64,000 nt of DNA from Leptobrachium leishanense. Lineage: Eukaryota > Chordata > Amphibia > Anura > Megophryidae. This document shows, in pieces, positions 39,864 to 54,404 of the stretch. The stretch spans positions 73,282,400 to 73,346,399 of the forward strand of contig CM019064.1 of assembly GCA_009667805.1 (NCBI GenBank), read 5' to 3'. Positions within the stretch are counted from its first letter, which is position 1. Each line of letters begins with the position of its first letter. The notes below the pieces were generated by a model, which was not told the origin of the DNA, did not search any database, and saw only the letters and a list, made by a program, of their open reading frames with translations. The translations under genes and the position numbers were made by a program.

Positions 39864-40774
39864 CTGTAATGCAGGGTTTGGGACCCCTGTGTAGTGGTAT
39901 AAGTATGGAACCCAATGACAAGCCGAGGGAGCAAGGAAGCCAGGAGACCACGTAGCAATAAACAAGGTTTAGTGAAGCAGAAAAAAGGAATGTAACTCAA
40001 GTCCAGAACAATGGTATAACTGAGGTGGTCTTCTTGAGGAAGTTCTAATGAATTGCAAGGGATACAAATCAAGTAACAAAAGTTCCAGATAATGAAATGG
40101 CAACTAAGGTGGCAGAAGAAGACTGCGTAGTCGATGTGGCAATCCGGGTCGATGGTCAGGAGAAGGCAGCGTGGTCAATGTGGCAATCCGGGTCAATGGT
40201 CAGAAGAAGGCAGCGTGGTCAATGTGGCAATCCGGGTCGGTGGTCAGAAGAAGGCAGCGTGGTCGATGTGGCAATCCGGCTCGGTGGTCAGAAGAAGGCA
40301 GCGTGGTCGATATGGCAATCCGGGTCGATGGTCAGAAGAAGACAGCGTGGTCAGGAACACGGAGGAGCACTAGGAAACTGAAGTGTAAGGGCAACCGTAT
40401 AACCGGGTTAATGAGTTGAGAAGGGCGGCAGGTTTAAATATCATAGGTGGGGTTGAGATACCTGAGTTCTTGGTAGGTCAATGGGAGGAATACGAGGATC
40501 TCCAGAACAGGTGTCAAGCAGTACCCATAATCGGCCAGCCGAGGGCGCCAGAGTACAAGACGTTTCGTCACTTAGGGAGGCATGCGATCGCACATGTGCG
40601 CTTCCACTCTCGACATTCGGATCTGGTCGGCGGCGTGGGGCATACCCTGGGCTTCCTTCTCCATCCTGAGGACCGGGAACGCGGAGCAGCGCCACGAGGG
40701 ACCTCAGGTGAGTATGGCATGTGTCCCAGCATGGCGGTCCGGACCAGGAGCGGGCCGCGGAGCGGGGCATTACA
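39864..40774 (-). mobile_element. Solo LTR (911 bp), TGTAATGC...GCATTACA, with internal 44-bp repeats
   Basis: Flanked by GCTGC at 39859-39863 and 40775-40779. The sense strand is probably minus (ATATTTAAACCTGCC as a TATA-like site near 40430). 40126-40352 has about five 44-bp units containing GTGGTCAATGTGGCAATCCG. The open frames at 40097-40826 fall inside and reflect the repeats. Confidence 0.82.
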
Positions 40775-40779
40775 GCTGC

Positions 40780-41693
40780 ACTTGTTGGCTGCTCTGAGTT
40801 TAGAAAAATATTTTACTCTTAGTTAAAGGTTTGTAGTGATAATAAATTATTTTCATAAATATACTTTTGTTCCTAAAAGTTATTTTGGTATTTTTTTTCT
40901 CCTGTCATCTCTTTTAAAATGCATAAAAAACTGGTCAAAACTTAGACGTAGCTCGTTAAACCATCAACCTGTTTGCCCTCATCAGGCACTTCCTGAAGTT
41001 TTAGCAATGAGTTGTGCTCATTTCTTCCTGCCAATGGCTTCAGGAATTAATGCCATTAAAGTAATTGGGCTCTAACAACACTCACGTAATGAATTGGGTT
41101 GTTATTCCGTCTGGTGCTTTGAAGCTAATGCAGGAACACAGCCCTGTTTTTATTATTCAGGCAATCTTCCTGAACACCTGCAGATCTCATATGAGTAGCT
41201 TCTGTTTGCATTTCCAGGCCCTTATTTAATTATAATCATGTTCAAGCAAAGTGGACTCGTTTCAGAAATTGAACTTCTGTAAAAAAAAAATCTATAATTA
41301 GCTTTTTTCGAGTAACAAGCCTTTTATTCGTTAAGATTAAACATTATCAAGAAAATGGATTTCTGTCATAACTAAAAATATGCAATAGGGAAGCGACTTT
41401 TAGGACAAATTCTAACTACATTATTAATTAAGCCATATTTATTTGTATTTATTATTATTAGTGTATTAGCAGATCAAATTCAAAACTACAGGGTAGGAGC
41501 TAAACACGAAACACCAGGCACTGTAACAATTGTGCGGGTTTTTAAAAAAGCTATAATAGAACACATACAGTTCATCCATTTTCCAAACTATTTTGAGGTT
41601 TTTCAGTTTGTTTTGTGTGTATGTGTGTCTGTATCTGTGTGTATTTTATTTTAATAAGACTTCAAAGCAAAGCTTGAAATTCTCCCCAGAAAT
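40780..41693. other. No recognised repeat; candidate single-copy DNA
   Basis: AT-rich sequence without any repeat family I know. 41040-41270 is of more even composition and would be the best place in this part to look for a conserved non-coding element. No gene is seen. Confidence 0.4.
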
Positions 41694-43204
41694 CTGTAGA
41701 TTAGGAATGAGTCGAACACCCCCCCCCCCGTGTTCGGTTCGCATTCGAACTCGAACAAATTCAAAAGTTCGAGTTCGAACGCGAACACGAACACGAACCG
41801 TACTCAATGCAAGTCAATGGGACTCGAAAGTTCGAATTTCAGAGTGCCCTCCAAGAGGGCATATATGCAAGATATTTGCCATAAAAGGTGTATGGGGCTC
41901 CGGGTAGTGCCCTGGGGGACAGGAAACAAGGAAAAAAGTTTTAAAAAAACATTTTTAAAGCAACAGTGAGTTTTCCATGAAATAAAGGTTAAGAATAAAA
42001 ATGAAAAAATCCTTCAAATATCGTGCCTAGGAGGTCCCCATAACCTGCCCATGAAGTGGCGGATTTGTAGGATGTATAGAAACGTTTAAAAACAAAAAAT
42101 GACATTTCAAATGACGGTAAATGGTTTTCCTTTAATCTATTCATAAACAACTGCTTGGGCGGCAGTCTGTATGAAAAGAGGAGACATTTTAGGACACACA
42201 GAACAAGTTTAGTGATTTTTTTGGCTAAATTATGGTGAAACTTATGCAGGCTTTGGATGAAAGTAACAATAGGTGCTTTAAAATTGGGCCTTTAGTGTCG
42301 GCAACAGTGCCGTCACACCGTAACCCCTCTGTGGTATTGTGGAAGAGTACAGGGTTGGACCCTGCGGTCCAATATTAAAATGATATGAATCTGGTATAGG
42401 CGTTAGTGGCAGTGCACCCAAATATTGTGCCTTTGGTGGCAGCAAGTGCCTTCACACGTAACCACTTTGTGTTATTGTGGAAGAGTGCAGTGGTGGAGGT
42501 TTTGGTAATGCAGAAGAGATCCCCGATCTATTCAGTTACATCAGCAGCTATAATAAAACCGGGTCAGCAAGGTTTAGGCACTTGTACTGCGCTACTGTAT
42601 ATGGTGAGAATCGGCGCACACCAGTAGCAACAGGAAGCAAACAGAACAGGCAGGAAATACACAGCGAGAATAGTCAAATGGCATGCAAAGTCGGCAACAG
42701 ATCGGGTCCTCAGAACAAGCAGGGTCAGTAACAAGTATACACACTGATTCGGTAAGCTGCGATGCGGGAATAAAGGCTGAGACACACTGAGCGTGTAGCG
42801 ATGCACAGCATAGCGAAGCGAAGAGAAGCAAACATTTTGCAGGCTTGACTTCACTCCGCTCCGCCTCGCAGTGTGTCTACACTACATTGCGTTTGCTTCT
42901 CACCGCACTGGACAGGTATCCACTAACTAAATTAAAATGTACACACAAAACCGTTTTATTTTCACAAAGCACAGGTTATATAGGCAAAAAAAGTTTCTAC
43001 TGAATAAAATACATCAAAAATTACTGTTAATTTAATAGGAATAATATAAAAATATAAATAAAGGTAACCCCTGATCATATATATTATAGGGACATGGAGC
43101 GCCGTGTATAGAGTAGGAATGCATTGATACCACACACAGACATATACGTATATATCAACACGCAGACCTATATATTCGTATATATCAACACGCAGATACA
43201 TATA

Positions 43205-44824
<1,620 letters not shown>

Positions 44825-45077
44825 TATATACACCCACCCACAGACCTCAGACCATAAATACACATACGCACATAGGGGGGTGGCATGTGGACAATCTCAA
44901 CTAACTGCCCCCCCCATTTGGCTGATCCCTCCAGAAGAAATGTGGAACCCGACAGAGCAGAGAATATATATATTATTCTATCATACCTGCCCTTACCTTC
45001 CCCTATAAATTTGCTACAAATATGCACACAAAAAAAAAACACTGCCTGAGACCCCACGCAGCCCACATGCCACCCCC

Positions 45078-45134
45078 CTCTACCTGGCTGAATGTATCTA
45101 ATATATATAATTAAATACATTCAGCCAGGTAGAG
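45078..45134. repeat. Hairpin with perfect 20-bp arms
   Basis: CTCTACCTGGCTGAATGTAT (45078-45097) pairs exactly with 45115-45134. The loop is AT-rich. Confidence 0.9.
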
Positions 45135-45732
45135 AAAGAAATAAAAAGTTTTATTTTAAGTTCCCGGGGACATTTAAAAATGTCCTTGGATTTATTTATT
45201 TTTTAGAAATGTGTCACCTTACCTTAGCCTGGTGGTCAGTGGGGGCTCCCTTGATCCTTGTTGTGGGGGGGTCTGCCGTTGCCGCAGGTGCAGTGGCTCC
45301 CTCCCTGCGCTGCCTGTCTCTGCCACATGCACCCGGGTGGCTAGCCCGCACAGTCGCAGCTCTGTCATGGCATGCTCCACAAGGGGATCCTTGGGAGGCC
45401 CCTGCAGGCTGCCCTCTACAGTGCCTGATTAGAGGGCCGTGTCTGCCTGATGTTTTAGTAAGAAGAACGTTTTATCCCATAGGCTTCAATGTTAAAAATA
45501 TTCCCGTTTTAATTCAATATCTAATAAACTGTTGCTTATATTCTGCAGTAAAGAGTCTCTTTATTTCTAGATTTTTTTAGTATTTTTTAAGCATTTTTTT
45601 ATACTTTTTTCAATTATTTATTTTTTTCGAACTTTTGGCGAATGTCCCAAAAAGTTCGAAGTTCGCAAACTGTCGAACGGCCGATGTGAACTCCGAACAG
45701 ATTGAACCGAACAGCTCATCCCTACTGTAGAT

Positions 45733-46899
45733 CAGACCCAGGTACTTAAAGGGACACTATCAATACATAAGCTGTAACTTGATTACTTGCGAATTGCAAA
45801 CAAAACCACCTTATAGAACAAATGCTGCTGTTTGTCTTTGTTTGCTTGTAAAAAGGAAAACTAAAGTAAGTTATATGGCTCTCATTTCCATTTTGTTGAT
45901 TTGTCCCACGAGGCAATTTTTATCAAAATAATTTCAAAGGTTTTTCTTTACTTTTGAGACTCGTCTAATCTACATCATTTAACAGTTAATAAGGTGGAGG
46001 AGGGAATGTTTCGATAAGGTTGCAGGAGGTCTGTTACCATCTCTTATCTTGAGTAGATGAGAGACCAACTGAATGAGATGAGGCAGGGATCTTAAAATAT
46101 ATATACCCCTCGTGATGTCGTATGAATACATCCCACACATTACAATGATGTGAGTCAGTGATCGCCCCATAGACTCCATTCTATGGCCAAAGCCACACAA
46201 TGAGGAGCAAGTGATGTAAATATACTGTGTGGGGGGGCAGTTTACAACATAAAATATCACAAAATGCATGCACCCAGTTACACAAAGATGAAACTATTTT
46301 CTTAACTAAACATAGAAAAGAAAAACAATGGAATTGTCCCACTGTCCCAGCATTTAACCGCACCTACGCTAAGGTACGGGATGTTCAATTAATGGATGAA
46401 TGCACAGCAGTTTCAAACCACACATTGCCTACTTATTGTAAGGTCTGGTCCCCATGGCTAGAGCAGATGGGATCCTCGGGAGTGGCCGGCCGTTAATACT
46501 ATGTGTCGGACATATGTCGCTTGCGGAATTATGTTAATAGTTCATTTGTGAGGTATCTCAGGTTCTCAAATGAGCGTCCCCCCCCTCTTTTTCTTTCTTT
46601 TTATTCCCATCTTTTTTCCGACTTTCTTCTTGGGGCTCGGGCAAGCCCCCTTCTTTTTTTCTTATTTGTTTATATACTTTTGTTTGATAAATGTTATTCA
46701 CTCACTCTTTATATTATTTCTATTTACTCTCCCTTAAAACCGAAAAGTATATGGCGTTGGTCTTACCAATTGTATGTCTATATCACAAACGGCTTTTCAA
46801 TAAAATTCTATTTACAAAAAAAAGAAAAACAAAGCACATGTAAGAAATCAGTAACATAAACACAATAAGGACATATAATTATAGGTTGGCAGTGGCCCT
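45733..46899. other. No recognised feature
   Basis: No repeat or gene recognised. The small frames at 45979-46269, 46227-46496 and 46503-46859 have no known domain. 46590-46700 is T-rich. Confidence 0.45.
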
Positions 46900-46903
46900 T
46901 TAA

Positions 46904-47512
46904 CCCCTTCACTACTGATATAGAGATCTCAGGCTTCAAAGGCACCATCCGGTGCCCGGGTATCAAGATATCTCAATATTTATTTAGTTATGTATTTGCA
47001 AAGTATTTTACCAGGAAGGATACATTGAGATTTCTCTCGCTTTCAAGTATGTCCTGGGTCATACTGATCTGCATTATGTCCTGGGTCATGCTGATCTGCA
47101 GCCCAAAAGCAAATTAAATTAGTTTGCTGGAAATTAATTTTGTTTGCTTTTGTGCTGCAGAAGGTGACCCCAAAGTTTTAGCACTGTGGCATAATGCCCA
47201 AAGAGCTAAAACTGTAAAATCAGCTGCTCAAAGCTCTGAAATATCAGGCTTTCTGCAGCCGATGCAGGGAAAAAAAGAAGAAAATAGAACAGCTGCTCAA
47301 ATTGTCTGTAACTCAATTTGGCAGCCATCTACTGGCCAAAATAGGTTTATTACAATAAGAAATACAATGGGTATAAGCTCAAATATTTCTTACTTTAAAT
47401 AATGATTTAAATTAAATTTAAATTAAATTAAATTATTTATTTAAAATAAATTAAAAATGATTTAAAAAAAACCACTAAGTTATTTTTGGAAAATCACTTG
47501 GTAGTGAAGGGA
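46904..47512 (+). mobile_element. TTAA-target MITE (CCCCTTCACTAC family, ~610 bp)
   Basis: TTAA at 46900-46903 and 47513-47516. Ends CCCCTTCACTACTGA and, from the right, TCCCTTCACTACCAAG. Interrupted at 46980-47058 by the short CCAGGAAGGATACATTGAG retroelement tail; a 26-bp segment (TATGTCCTGGGTCATACTG) is repeated next to it. No transposase. Confidence 0.82.
46980..47058 (-). mobile_element. Short retroelement 3' tail (CCAGGAAGGATACATTGAG repeat)
   Basis: Third of three copies; see 23769-23853. Confidence 0.6.
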
Positions 47513-47516
47513 TTAA

Positions 47517-48226
47517 GTCACTTAACACATCTTGGACTCTGTCTTAATGGTGCACGAAAGCAATCCTATTCCTATCTAAGCATAGTTAAGTTATTTTTTG
47601 AATTTTTCTTTGTTGTATTATGTATAGGCAGGCATGTGTCAAATGTGCAACTTCCCTATGTAACGTCTTCTCTTCCTGAAACTCTAATATTTTCCAGCAA
47701 ATAAATTGAAGATGACCGGATTACTGTTACCCAGAGCAATAAACAAGAAAAACTGATTTATTAAAATGCAAAAAAAAAAATAAGATGTTAATTTGTACCA
47801 GTGATTATTTATATTGACAGCTATTGGATCTGCAAAATAGACTTTACAATTCTACTGACAATAAAATGGCCATGCATGAAAATATTTGATTGTTTTAACA
47901 AGTGTCTTATTTCCAAAAAGCACGGACTCCCAGATGTTTTAATTACGTAAGATTCTCCTATCCAGATGTTTTCCTTTCACATCTACACATTTAGAAATCC
48001 ATCGATACTTTGTGGAACCAGTGAAACTTTTTATTTTTTCTCTACAATCTGTTTGTTGATAGCCCATAATCACAAAACATTATAAATTGGTATGAATTAA
48101 AGTATGATGACTATAAATAATCAATGTAGAGTATCTTTCCATACCTCTCCAATGACTGTAGAACCTATTAGTGTAGAATGAATTGATTTGCTGCAAGCAT
48201 ATTTCCCAAAATTTCAGAGAAAGTGG
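47517..48226. other. No recognised repeat; candidate single-copy DNA
   Basis: AT-rich with no family or gene recognised. Confidence 0.45.
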
Positions 48227-48401
48227 GGGTTATTCAGAGAGAGGTGAAAACCAGAAGAATTGGCAGAAGAGAACAATCTAGACCAAATAGCCGATTTGGA
48301 AAGTGAGATAACTGGGAGAATTTTTATGGTTTAGCTATTTTGACCTAGAATTTTCACCTCTCCAGTCATTCGCCTGAGTTTCACCTCTCTCTGAATAACC
48401 C
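48227..48401. mobile_element. GGGTTATTCAGAGAG MITE (175 bp)
   Basis: Inverted ends GGGTTATTCAGAGAGAGG and CCTCTCTCTGAATAACCC are the hallmark of a family with further copies at 53955, 54921 and 56345-57263. Its outer ~15 bp resemble the ends of the 832-bp PIF-like element. No clear target duplication. Confidence 0.8.
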
Positions 48402-48449
48402 TGCTTGTCAAAGGCACTAATTAACTGCAATTGTTCAAATTGTGCAAGA

Positions 48450-48606
48450 GTGGTTCAGGGAGCATGAGACACCATTTTAACACATGGATTGGCCACCAAA
48501 CAGTCCAGACCCGAACGTCATTGAGAATGTTTGGGATAATATGCTGGAGAAGACTTTACACAGTGTCCAACTGTCCCATCATCAATACAAGATTTTGAGG
48601 ACAAAT
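48450..48606 (+). pseudogene. Tc1/mariner transposase C-terminal remnant
   Basis: One frame reads VQEWFREHETPF, a stop, then HMDWPPNSPDPNVIENVWD and NMLEKTLHSVQ. This is the catalytic-Glu region of a Tc1/mariner DDE transposase (family pattern SPDLNxIExxW). The rest is absent or unrecognisable, and the sequence is cut at 48606 by the MITE at 48610. Dead copy. Confidence 0.75.
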
Positions 48607-48609
48607 TAA

Positions 48610-49014
48610 CCTCCATGGCGGTCTAATTTTTGTGAAAACCGCATCTAAAAGTGGTCTATTTTTTTTTTTACCCCCCCAGCAGTATTCCCGAGTGCGGCTC
48701 AGGTTTAAATTTCTATGTTGGAAGCGGTAACCCCAAGCAACACTCGGGATGCCGCTGGATACATCACCTCTCCCTGCGCTCCCTCTATGTCCCCAACTGC
48801 CTCCTCCGGCGACCACGACCTCATTACTTCCTGGTTTCCTCCTCGCGAGCAGGAATCCAGGAAGTAAAACACTGCGATCGCCGGAGGAGACTGCAGAGAT
48901 AAGCGAGGGAGCGCAGGGAGAGGTGATGTATACAGCCCGAGTGTGTCTCGGGGTTACTGCTCTCAGCGGTGAAATTTAACCCCGAGACACACTCGGGATA
49001 ACCATCAGGAAGGT
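48610..49014. mobile_element. TTAA-type palindromic MITE (CCTCCATGGCGG family)
   Basis: Flanked by TTAA (48606-48609) and TTAG (49015-49018). Ends CCTCCATGGCGGT and, from the right, CCTTCCTGATGGT. Nested palindromes include GAGTGCGGCTCAGGTTTAA, CGAGTGTGTCTCGGGGTTA and its mirror TAACCCCGAGACACACTCG. A truncated relative lies at 8168. Confidence 0.75.
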
Positions 49015-49391
49015 TAGTGTGACTCTGGACGTAAATAAATGCTGTGCCATTGCATGAGCTTATCGAAACAATGCCATGGTGAATGTGTGTCGCACTAGCG
49101 TGCGCAAGCCATTGCATTAGGGTGTGCACACATGGAACATTATTTGAAAACTTATGTTTAGAAGATTTTGCACAAAATGCACATTTTTCATAACAAGCCC
49201 GTGATCATGAACCAGATAAGGGACATCTAATAAATCAATGTAAGAGGTGAAAGATGATCTCTTCACCAACATTAGTGTGTGCCGGGGCACATCAGGCACA
49301 CCCCCTGCACATGTCTATGGCGTGCTGTAATAAAAGCAAAAGATAGTCCAAGAAAATATTAGTGTGGGTGACTTTTTCTGGCAAGGCAGTA

Positions 49392-50152
<761 letters not shown>

Positions 50153-50311
50153 AAATATCAGGTGAAATAAAAATAATTAGATATATTTAGCACCAAACCA
50201 CATGATGCATTAAGGGTTCAAGGCATTGATTTGCAATTCCTTAGGTGTAAAATAAAAAGTGAAAATTAAAATGAATTTAAATATTTTATTCAGTATGTAA
50301 CTTAAAATTTA

Positions 50312-50718
50312 GGCTGGGGTCAGACTAACGCATTTTTAACATGTGTTCAGGCGCACTTAATCACGGCCGCAGTAGCAGCAAATGACGGGCAATGACGGCC
50401 AATATACGAAGTACGGCCGCACGAAAGTCCGGCCGCTCAATGCCAGTGGAAAATGAACGCATTTTTTCGAGAACGCAAAACCGCTAGTACTGACGTACAG
50501 AGTGAGCTGCGGCGGCATACCGGTGTGTGTGTGTGATTAGGAGACGTCAGACGCTGCTAATGTCCAACCTACATAACGTCCAGACGCAAAAAGTGTTTTA
50601 TTGGAAATCCGTAAAAAAATCACGCACATTTTCGCGCATTCCGTGAAAAAATACGTCAATGCGTTCGGACGCACTTTTTGACGGTTGCTGCGAATAATGC
50701 GTTCGTTTGACCCTAGCC
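50312..50718. mobile_element. GGCTAGGGTCAG MITE (main subfamily)
   Basis: Ends GGCTGGGGTCAGACTAACG and TTTGACCCTAGCC, flanked by TTA (50309-50311, 50719-50721). Inverted relative to 17326. Confidence 0.88.
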
Positions 50719-50907
50719 TTAACCTATTAGCTGATTGCTTTGAAGATGTTTCATCCGGTTTACCTATATTTGTGTACATATAAAAATTAGCATCTACAAT
50801 AAAGGCTTTACATAATTTGCAGAGTTCCCCTTACTTCAAAACAAATTCCAAATAAAGTATTATGTAGATGGCAAAATGCCATGTTTTTTTGAAAAGGGGT
50901 TATTTAA

Positions 50908-52131
50908 CCCTTTCGCTGCTGAGGCTTTTCCCGCCCCTATGCTGAGGTCATTTTTACCTGTTTTGCGCATCATGTTTAAACGTGTTTTGAAGGCTTATTT
51001 TAGTATATGACCCAGACATATTATATATCGTTCTTTCCGTCAGACTCGGTAGATTCATAATATGTCATTATTATATGTATACGTTATGTCATGTCTGTAT
51101 ATTATAACAAAAAATGCAATAAAATATGTATTTTCAATAATTTACAATGTGTAAAGTGTTTTTTTTCACATTTTAAGATGCGAGCAATTGCGGTTATATT
51201 TTGTATGGGGTGCGCTTGTTAAAATAATTAGAGATGGGGTCTCGTTACATTTTTTTTTGGGGAAAATGAAACTATTTTTAACAAACGCACCGCATACAAA
51301 AATCGTTAGTGCAGCATCATTGTTCACATTATAATTGAAATGGGAACAATATTGCTGCATTAACAAACCAAAAAAAATAAAAAAAAAGTGTTTATTTTTT
51401 TTTTTTTAATTTTTTTTATTTATTCTTTTCATTTTTTTTTTTTACAAATTTTTTCACTTTCATGTTTGTATCGTTGGAACGGCCATGCTCTGGCCGATCC
51501 AACGATACCAAAATTTAACCCCTAGCTGCCACGGATCGGGAGATAGGGAGTTCATTGGAACTCCCTATCTCCACAGTTGGTGGCAGTTAGGGGTTAACTC
51601 TAGGACTGGCGTCATCGTGCTACGCACGATGACGCCAGTCCTCTGGGGGAGTTCCCGGAGGCTTGGCCGACATCCAAGATGTCGGCCAGCTCCGAGAAAG
51701 GATCGCGAACCGGCACTTTTCAGCGCCGATTCGCGATCCAGCTCCCCAGGGGTTAATGCCAGGCATCATTTGGAAGGGCAGGCTGTGCCCTTCCAAATGA
51801 TGCCTGGGTTAACCCCCGCAGAGCCGCCGATCGGGAGGGAGAGAGGTCCGAAGGACCTCCCCCACCTCCCTTTCAGGCGCCTCCTCCGCACATGCGGGGG
51901 AGGGGCGCCTGAATTAGGTGTTATCGCGCCCCCGCGATGACACCTAATTCTGGCGGCTGCTGGTCCGGATGCCGGGCTGACATCCAGGATGTCAGCCCGC
52001 ACCGGAGGGGCCAGCGATCGGCCGGAACCCGGCCGAACGCTGACCCCAATGGGAGGACACGCTCAGCGCATCCTCAGCACACCAGCGGGACTGCTGAGGA
52101 CGCGCTGAGCGCGTCCTCAGCAGCGAAGTGG
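50908..52131 (+). mobile_element. TTAA-target palindrome-chain element (copy A, complete, 1224 bp)
   Basis: TTAA at 50904-50907 and 52132-52135. Ends CCCTTTCGCTGCTGAGG and, from the right, CCACTTCGCTGCTGAGG. The left 540 bp is AT-rich with the GTATATTATAACAAAAAATG block. The right 660 bp is a row of hairpins (see 51469-52122). TTAA target and CC-starting ends fit piggyBac; Kolobok also uses TTAA, so the superfamily is not certain. No coding sequence. Confidence 0.85.
51469..52122. repeat. Chain of twelve consecutive hairpins
   Basis: Arm pairs: 51469-51485/51491-51507; 51516-51532/51580-51596 enclosing 51539-51553/51558-51572; 51602-51620/51624-51642 (perfect, 19 bp); 51665-51674/51678-51687; 51700-51714/51725-51739; 51760-51780/51786-51806 (perfect, 21 bp); 51843-51849/51853-51859; 51873-51881/51904-51912; 51911-51928/51933-51950; 51974-51984/51988-51998; 52018-52025/52029-52036; 52092-52106/52108-52122 (perfect, 15 bp). 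Loops are mostly 1-11 nt. Confidence 0.92.
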
Positions 52132-52135
52132 TTAA

Positions 52136-53160
52136 AAAGGTGGATGCAATTTCGTGGCAATTTGGCTAAGGCTGGGGTCAGACGAGCGCAGTGATCACGT
52201 CCGTGTTGCCGCACATTTTAACGTCCGTGGTAGCATACAATCATGATCAATAGAGACCCACACACGAAGTACGTCCGCACAGAAGTGCAGACGCACAACG
52301 GACGGGGCGAACAGACGCAAGTTAGGCAAGAACGTAAAACCGCTAGAACGGACGTGCGGAGTGCGCCACGTCCACAACATCCGCATAGCTTTGTGTGTGA
52401 GTGATGGAACATAGACGGACTACATTTTTGACGTCCAGCATTTTCGGCTGCAGTGAAATCCCCATAGACAAGTAACTGTTAATCTATTCAGAGAACACTG
52501 AACAGCAGGGAAAAGTTGTCGAAGTCGAAATCCCCTGATTTTCTGTGGTTTCATTCGACAGGTTTAAGTCAAAATCCCCTGATTTTCTGTGGTTTCATTC
52601 AACAGGTTTAAGTAGGCTAATCCCATAGGTTTCAATGTTATAATTCCTAGTTTTTATTAAATATGTATTCAACCGTTTATTCTTTTCATTTGCAGCAAAA
52701 ATTCTCTTTATTTTTTAGAATCTTTTAGGCATTTTTCGGGATTTTGTCAGCGAAATTTTTGATTCCGATTTTTTTGTCTTTAAATATTTTTTTTATTTTT
52801 CTATAACCGATTTTTTTATTTTTATTCAAAGGATGTTATATATTATTTCCAGGCATTTTCATGCACTAGTTTTTTTTAAAACACCTTTTAAAAGTTGTGG
52901 GGTTTTTTTTACCCCTGTTTGGCAATTGGCAGCTGAACGTTTTTTTTCTGAGGAGTTCGGCAGTTTGTTCGACGGATCTCCGGATGCATTCGGCAGTTTA
53001 TCGGATGCATTAAGCGTTTTTTCGGCAAGTTATCAAATTGTTTAGGTGTTTTTTTGGCAGTTTGAGGATGCGTTTGGCGTTTTTTTGTGGGTTAATCCGA
53101 TTTCGGCTGTTTATCGGATGCGTTCGACGGGTCGATTCTGAGCACTTTGGGGACCCTGTA
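52136..53160. mobile_element. PIF-like CAGGGTWATTC family copy, split and 5' truncated
   Basis: Carries GCAATTTCGTGGCAATTTGGC, CAGTGAAATCCCCATAGAC and the CCCATAGGTTTCAATGTTA core module. Interrupted by a partial MITE at 52170-52444. A 43-bp segment (AATCCCCTGATTTTCTGTGG) is tandemly repeated at 52526-52610. The right terminus is not clear. Confidence 0.6.
52170..52444. mobile_element. GGCTAGGGTCAG MITE, left part (subfamily of 16460)
   Basis: Left end GGCTGGGGTCAGACGAG after TAA (52167-52169). The right third is missing; sequence returns to the host element at about 52446. Confidence 0.75.
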
Positions 53161-53205
53161 TAACAAAGACCACACCAAGTTAACATAATGTTAAGGTATG
53201 TTTAA

Positions 53206-53544
53206 ACCTGTCACTATCAAGTGTCTTTCCAAAAACTCACTGTCACGATCCAGTGTTTCTTTTTGGGGAGGGATGTGCTTTTAAATTATACAGTAAGAAA
53301 TATTTGTTAATATTCCCAATGTATTTCTTACTGTAATAACCTATTTGGCAGGCAGATGTCGCTGTCTGCTGGTCAAACTTAGTTACTACAGCTGGGAGCT
53401 CCATGCAGGATCAGCTGGTTACCAGTCAGTTAGAGACATTCCTCTGCTGCTATAAAAAGTGTTAGCACCTCAGGCATCATGCTCATGGTGCTGAAACCTT
53501 AGTTGCGTGTTCTGGAGCAGGCAAACAGATACATAGTGAAGGGG
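53206..53544 (-). mobile_element. TTAA-target MITE (CCCCTTCACTAC family), inverted
   Basis: TTAA at 53202-53205; the right end AGTGAAGGGG is followed by TAAA. It contains TACAGTAAGAAATATTTG and ATTTCTTACTGTAATAACC, as at 26020-26446 but on the other strand. Confidence 0.65.
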
Positions 53545-53547
53545 TAA

Positions 53548-53954
53548 ATAATATGTATAGTTGGTTATATACTGAGGCTGAATATCTAATTGTTTGTGTA
53601 CTGTATCAGTGAATGAGGTTTGTCCCTAACGTATTAATTTCAAAATCATACTTTATAATTCACTGAATATATATTTTGCAGCATTTGTTTTCATGTATTT
53701 AGTCATTTTGTCCTGTAAAAAATACACTTAAATGTATGAGTAAAGTTATGAATGTCACACAATAAAAAGGTATTACACTAATGCCCTAAAATGCCCTGTA
53801 AATCCATTTACATTTGGAATAAATTTACTGTAAATTATAATTTGAAATGCCTTACCTCTGCACTCACCCTCATTCTCAAGAACAGAGACTTTCCCCGGGT
53901 CTACAACCTCAAACCTTTCATGCTCTGAAATAAGCAGGTTTCCAAAGACTTTCA
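53548..53954. other. No recognised feature
   Basis: AT-rich; nothing recognised. Confidence 0.45.
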
Positions 53955-54132
53955 GGGTTATTCAGAGAGAGGTGAAAACCAGGAGAATGATTGGAGAAGT
54001 GAAAATTCTAGTTCAAAATAGCCAAACCAGAAAAATTCTCCCATTTATCTCACTTTCCAAATCAGCTATTTGGTCTAGATTGTTCTCTTCTCCTGCCAAT
54101 TATCCTGGTTTTCCCCTCTCTCTGAATAACCC
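53955..54132. mobile_element. GGGTTATTCAGAGAG MITE (178 bp)
   Basis: Complete inverted ends. It shows the intact interior ATTTATCTCACTTTCC that is interrupted in the copy at 56494-57093. Confidence 0.85.
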
Positions 54133-54404
54133 CAATAGTCACATCAATGAGTATGGAAAACTTGTGATCTTTCCCTACTTGAAGTCACGTTCCACTTTGT
54201 CCTTTGTGGATTTCGTCCAATATTTACAACTGAATGACTTTGTCCTCTAACTTCGCCTCTAAACCACTGTTTCCTCTCGCCATACACTTTGAGATATTCT
54301 GCCTCAATGAGTTGCACCTTACAGACCTGATCACCACCTTGTACTCTGTCATAACCATCACTTTGGAGTGAAGAGATCTTTGTTATGTGCAATCCTGGGA
54401 AGAG

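Larger units (their letters stand above)
48410..49389 (+). mobile_element. Degraded Tc1/mariner element, split by a MITE
   Basis: A transposase remnant lies at 48450-48606 and a terminus-like sequence GTGACTTTTTCTGGCAAGGCAG before TA at 49390. The left terminus was not located. Confidence 0.6.

Noticed and set aside
40097..40826. Frames of 62-136 residues
   Set aside because: Inside the solo LTR at 39864-40774 and partly made of its 44-bp repeats.
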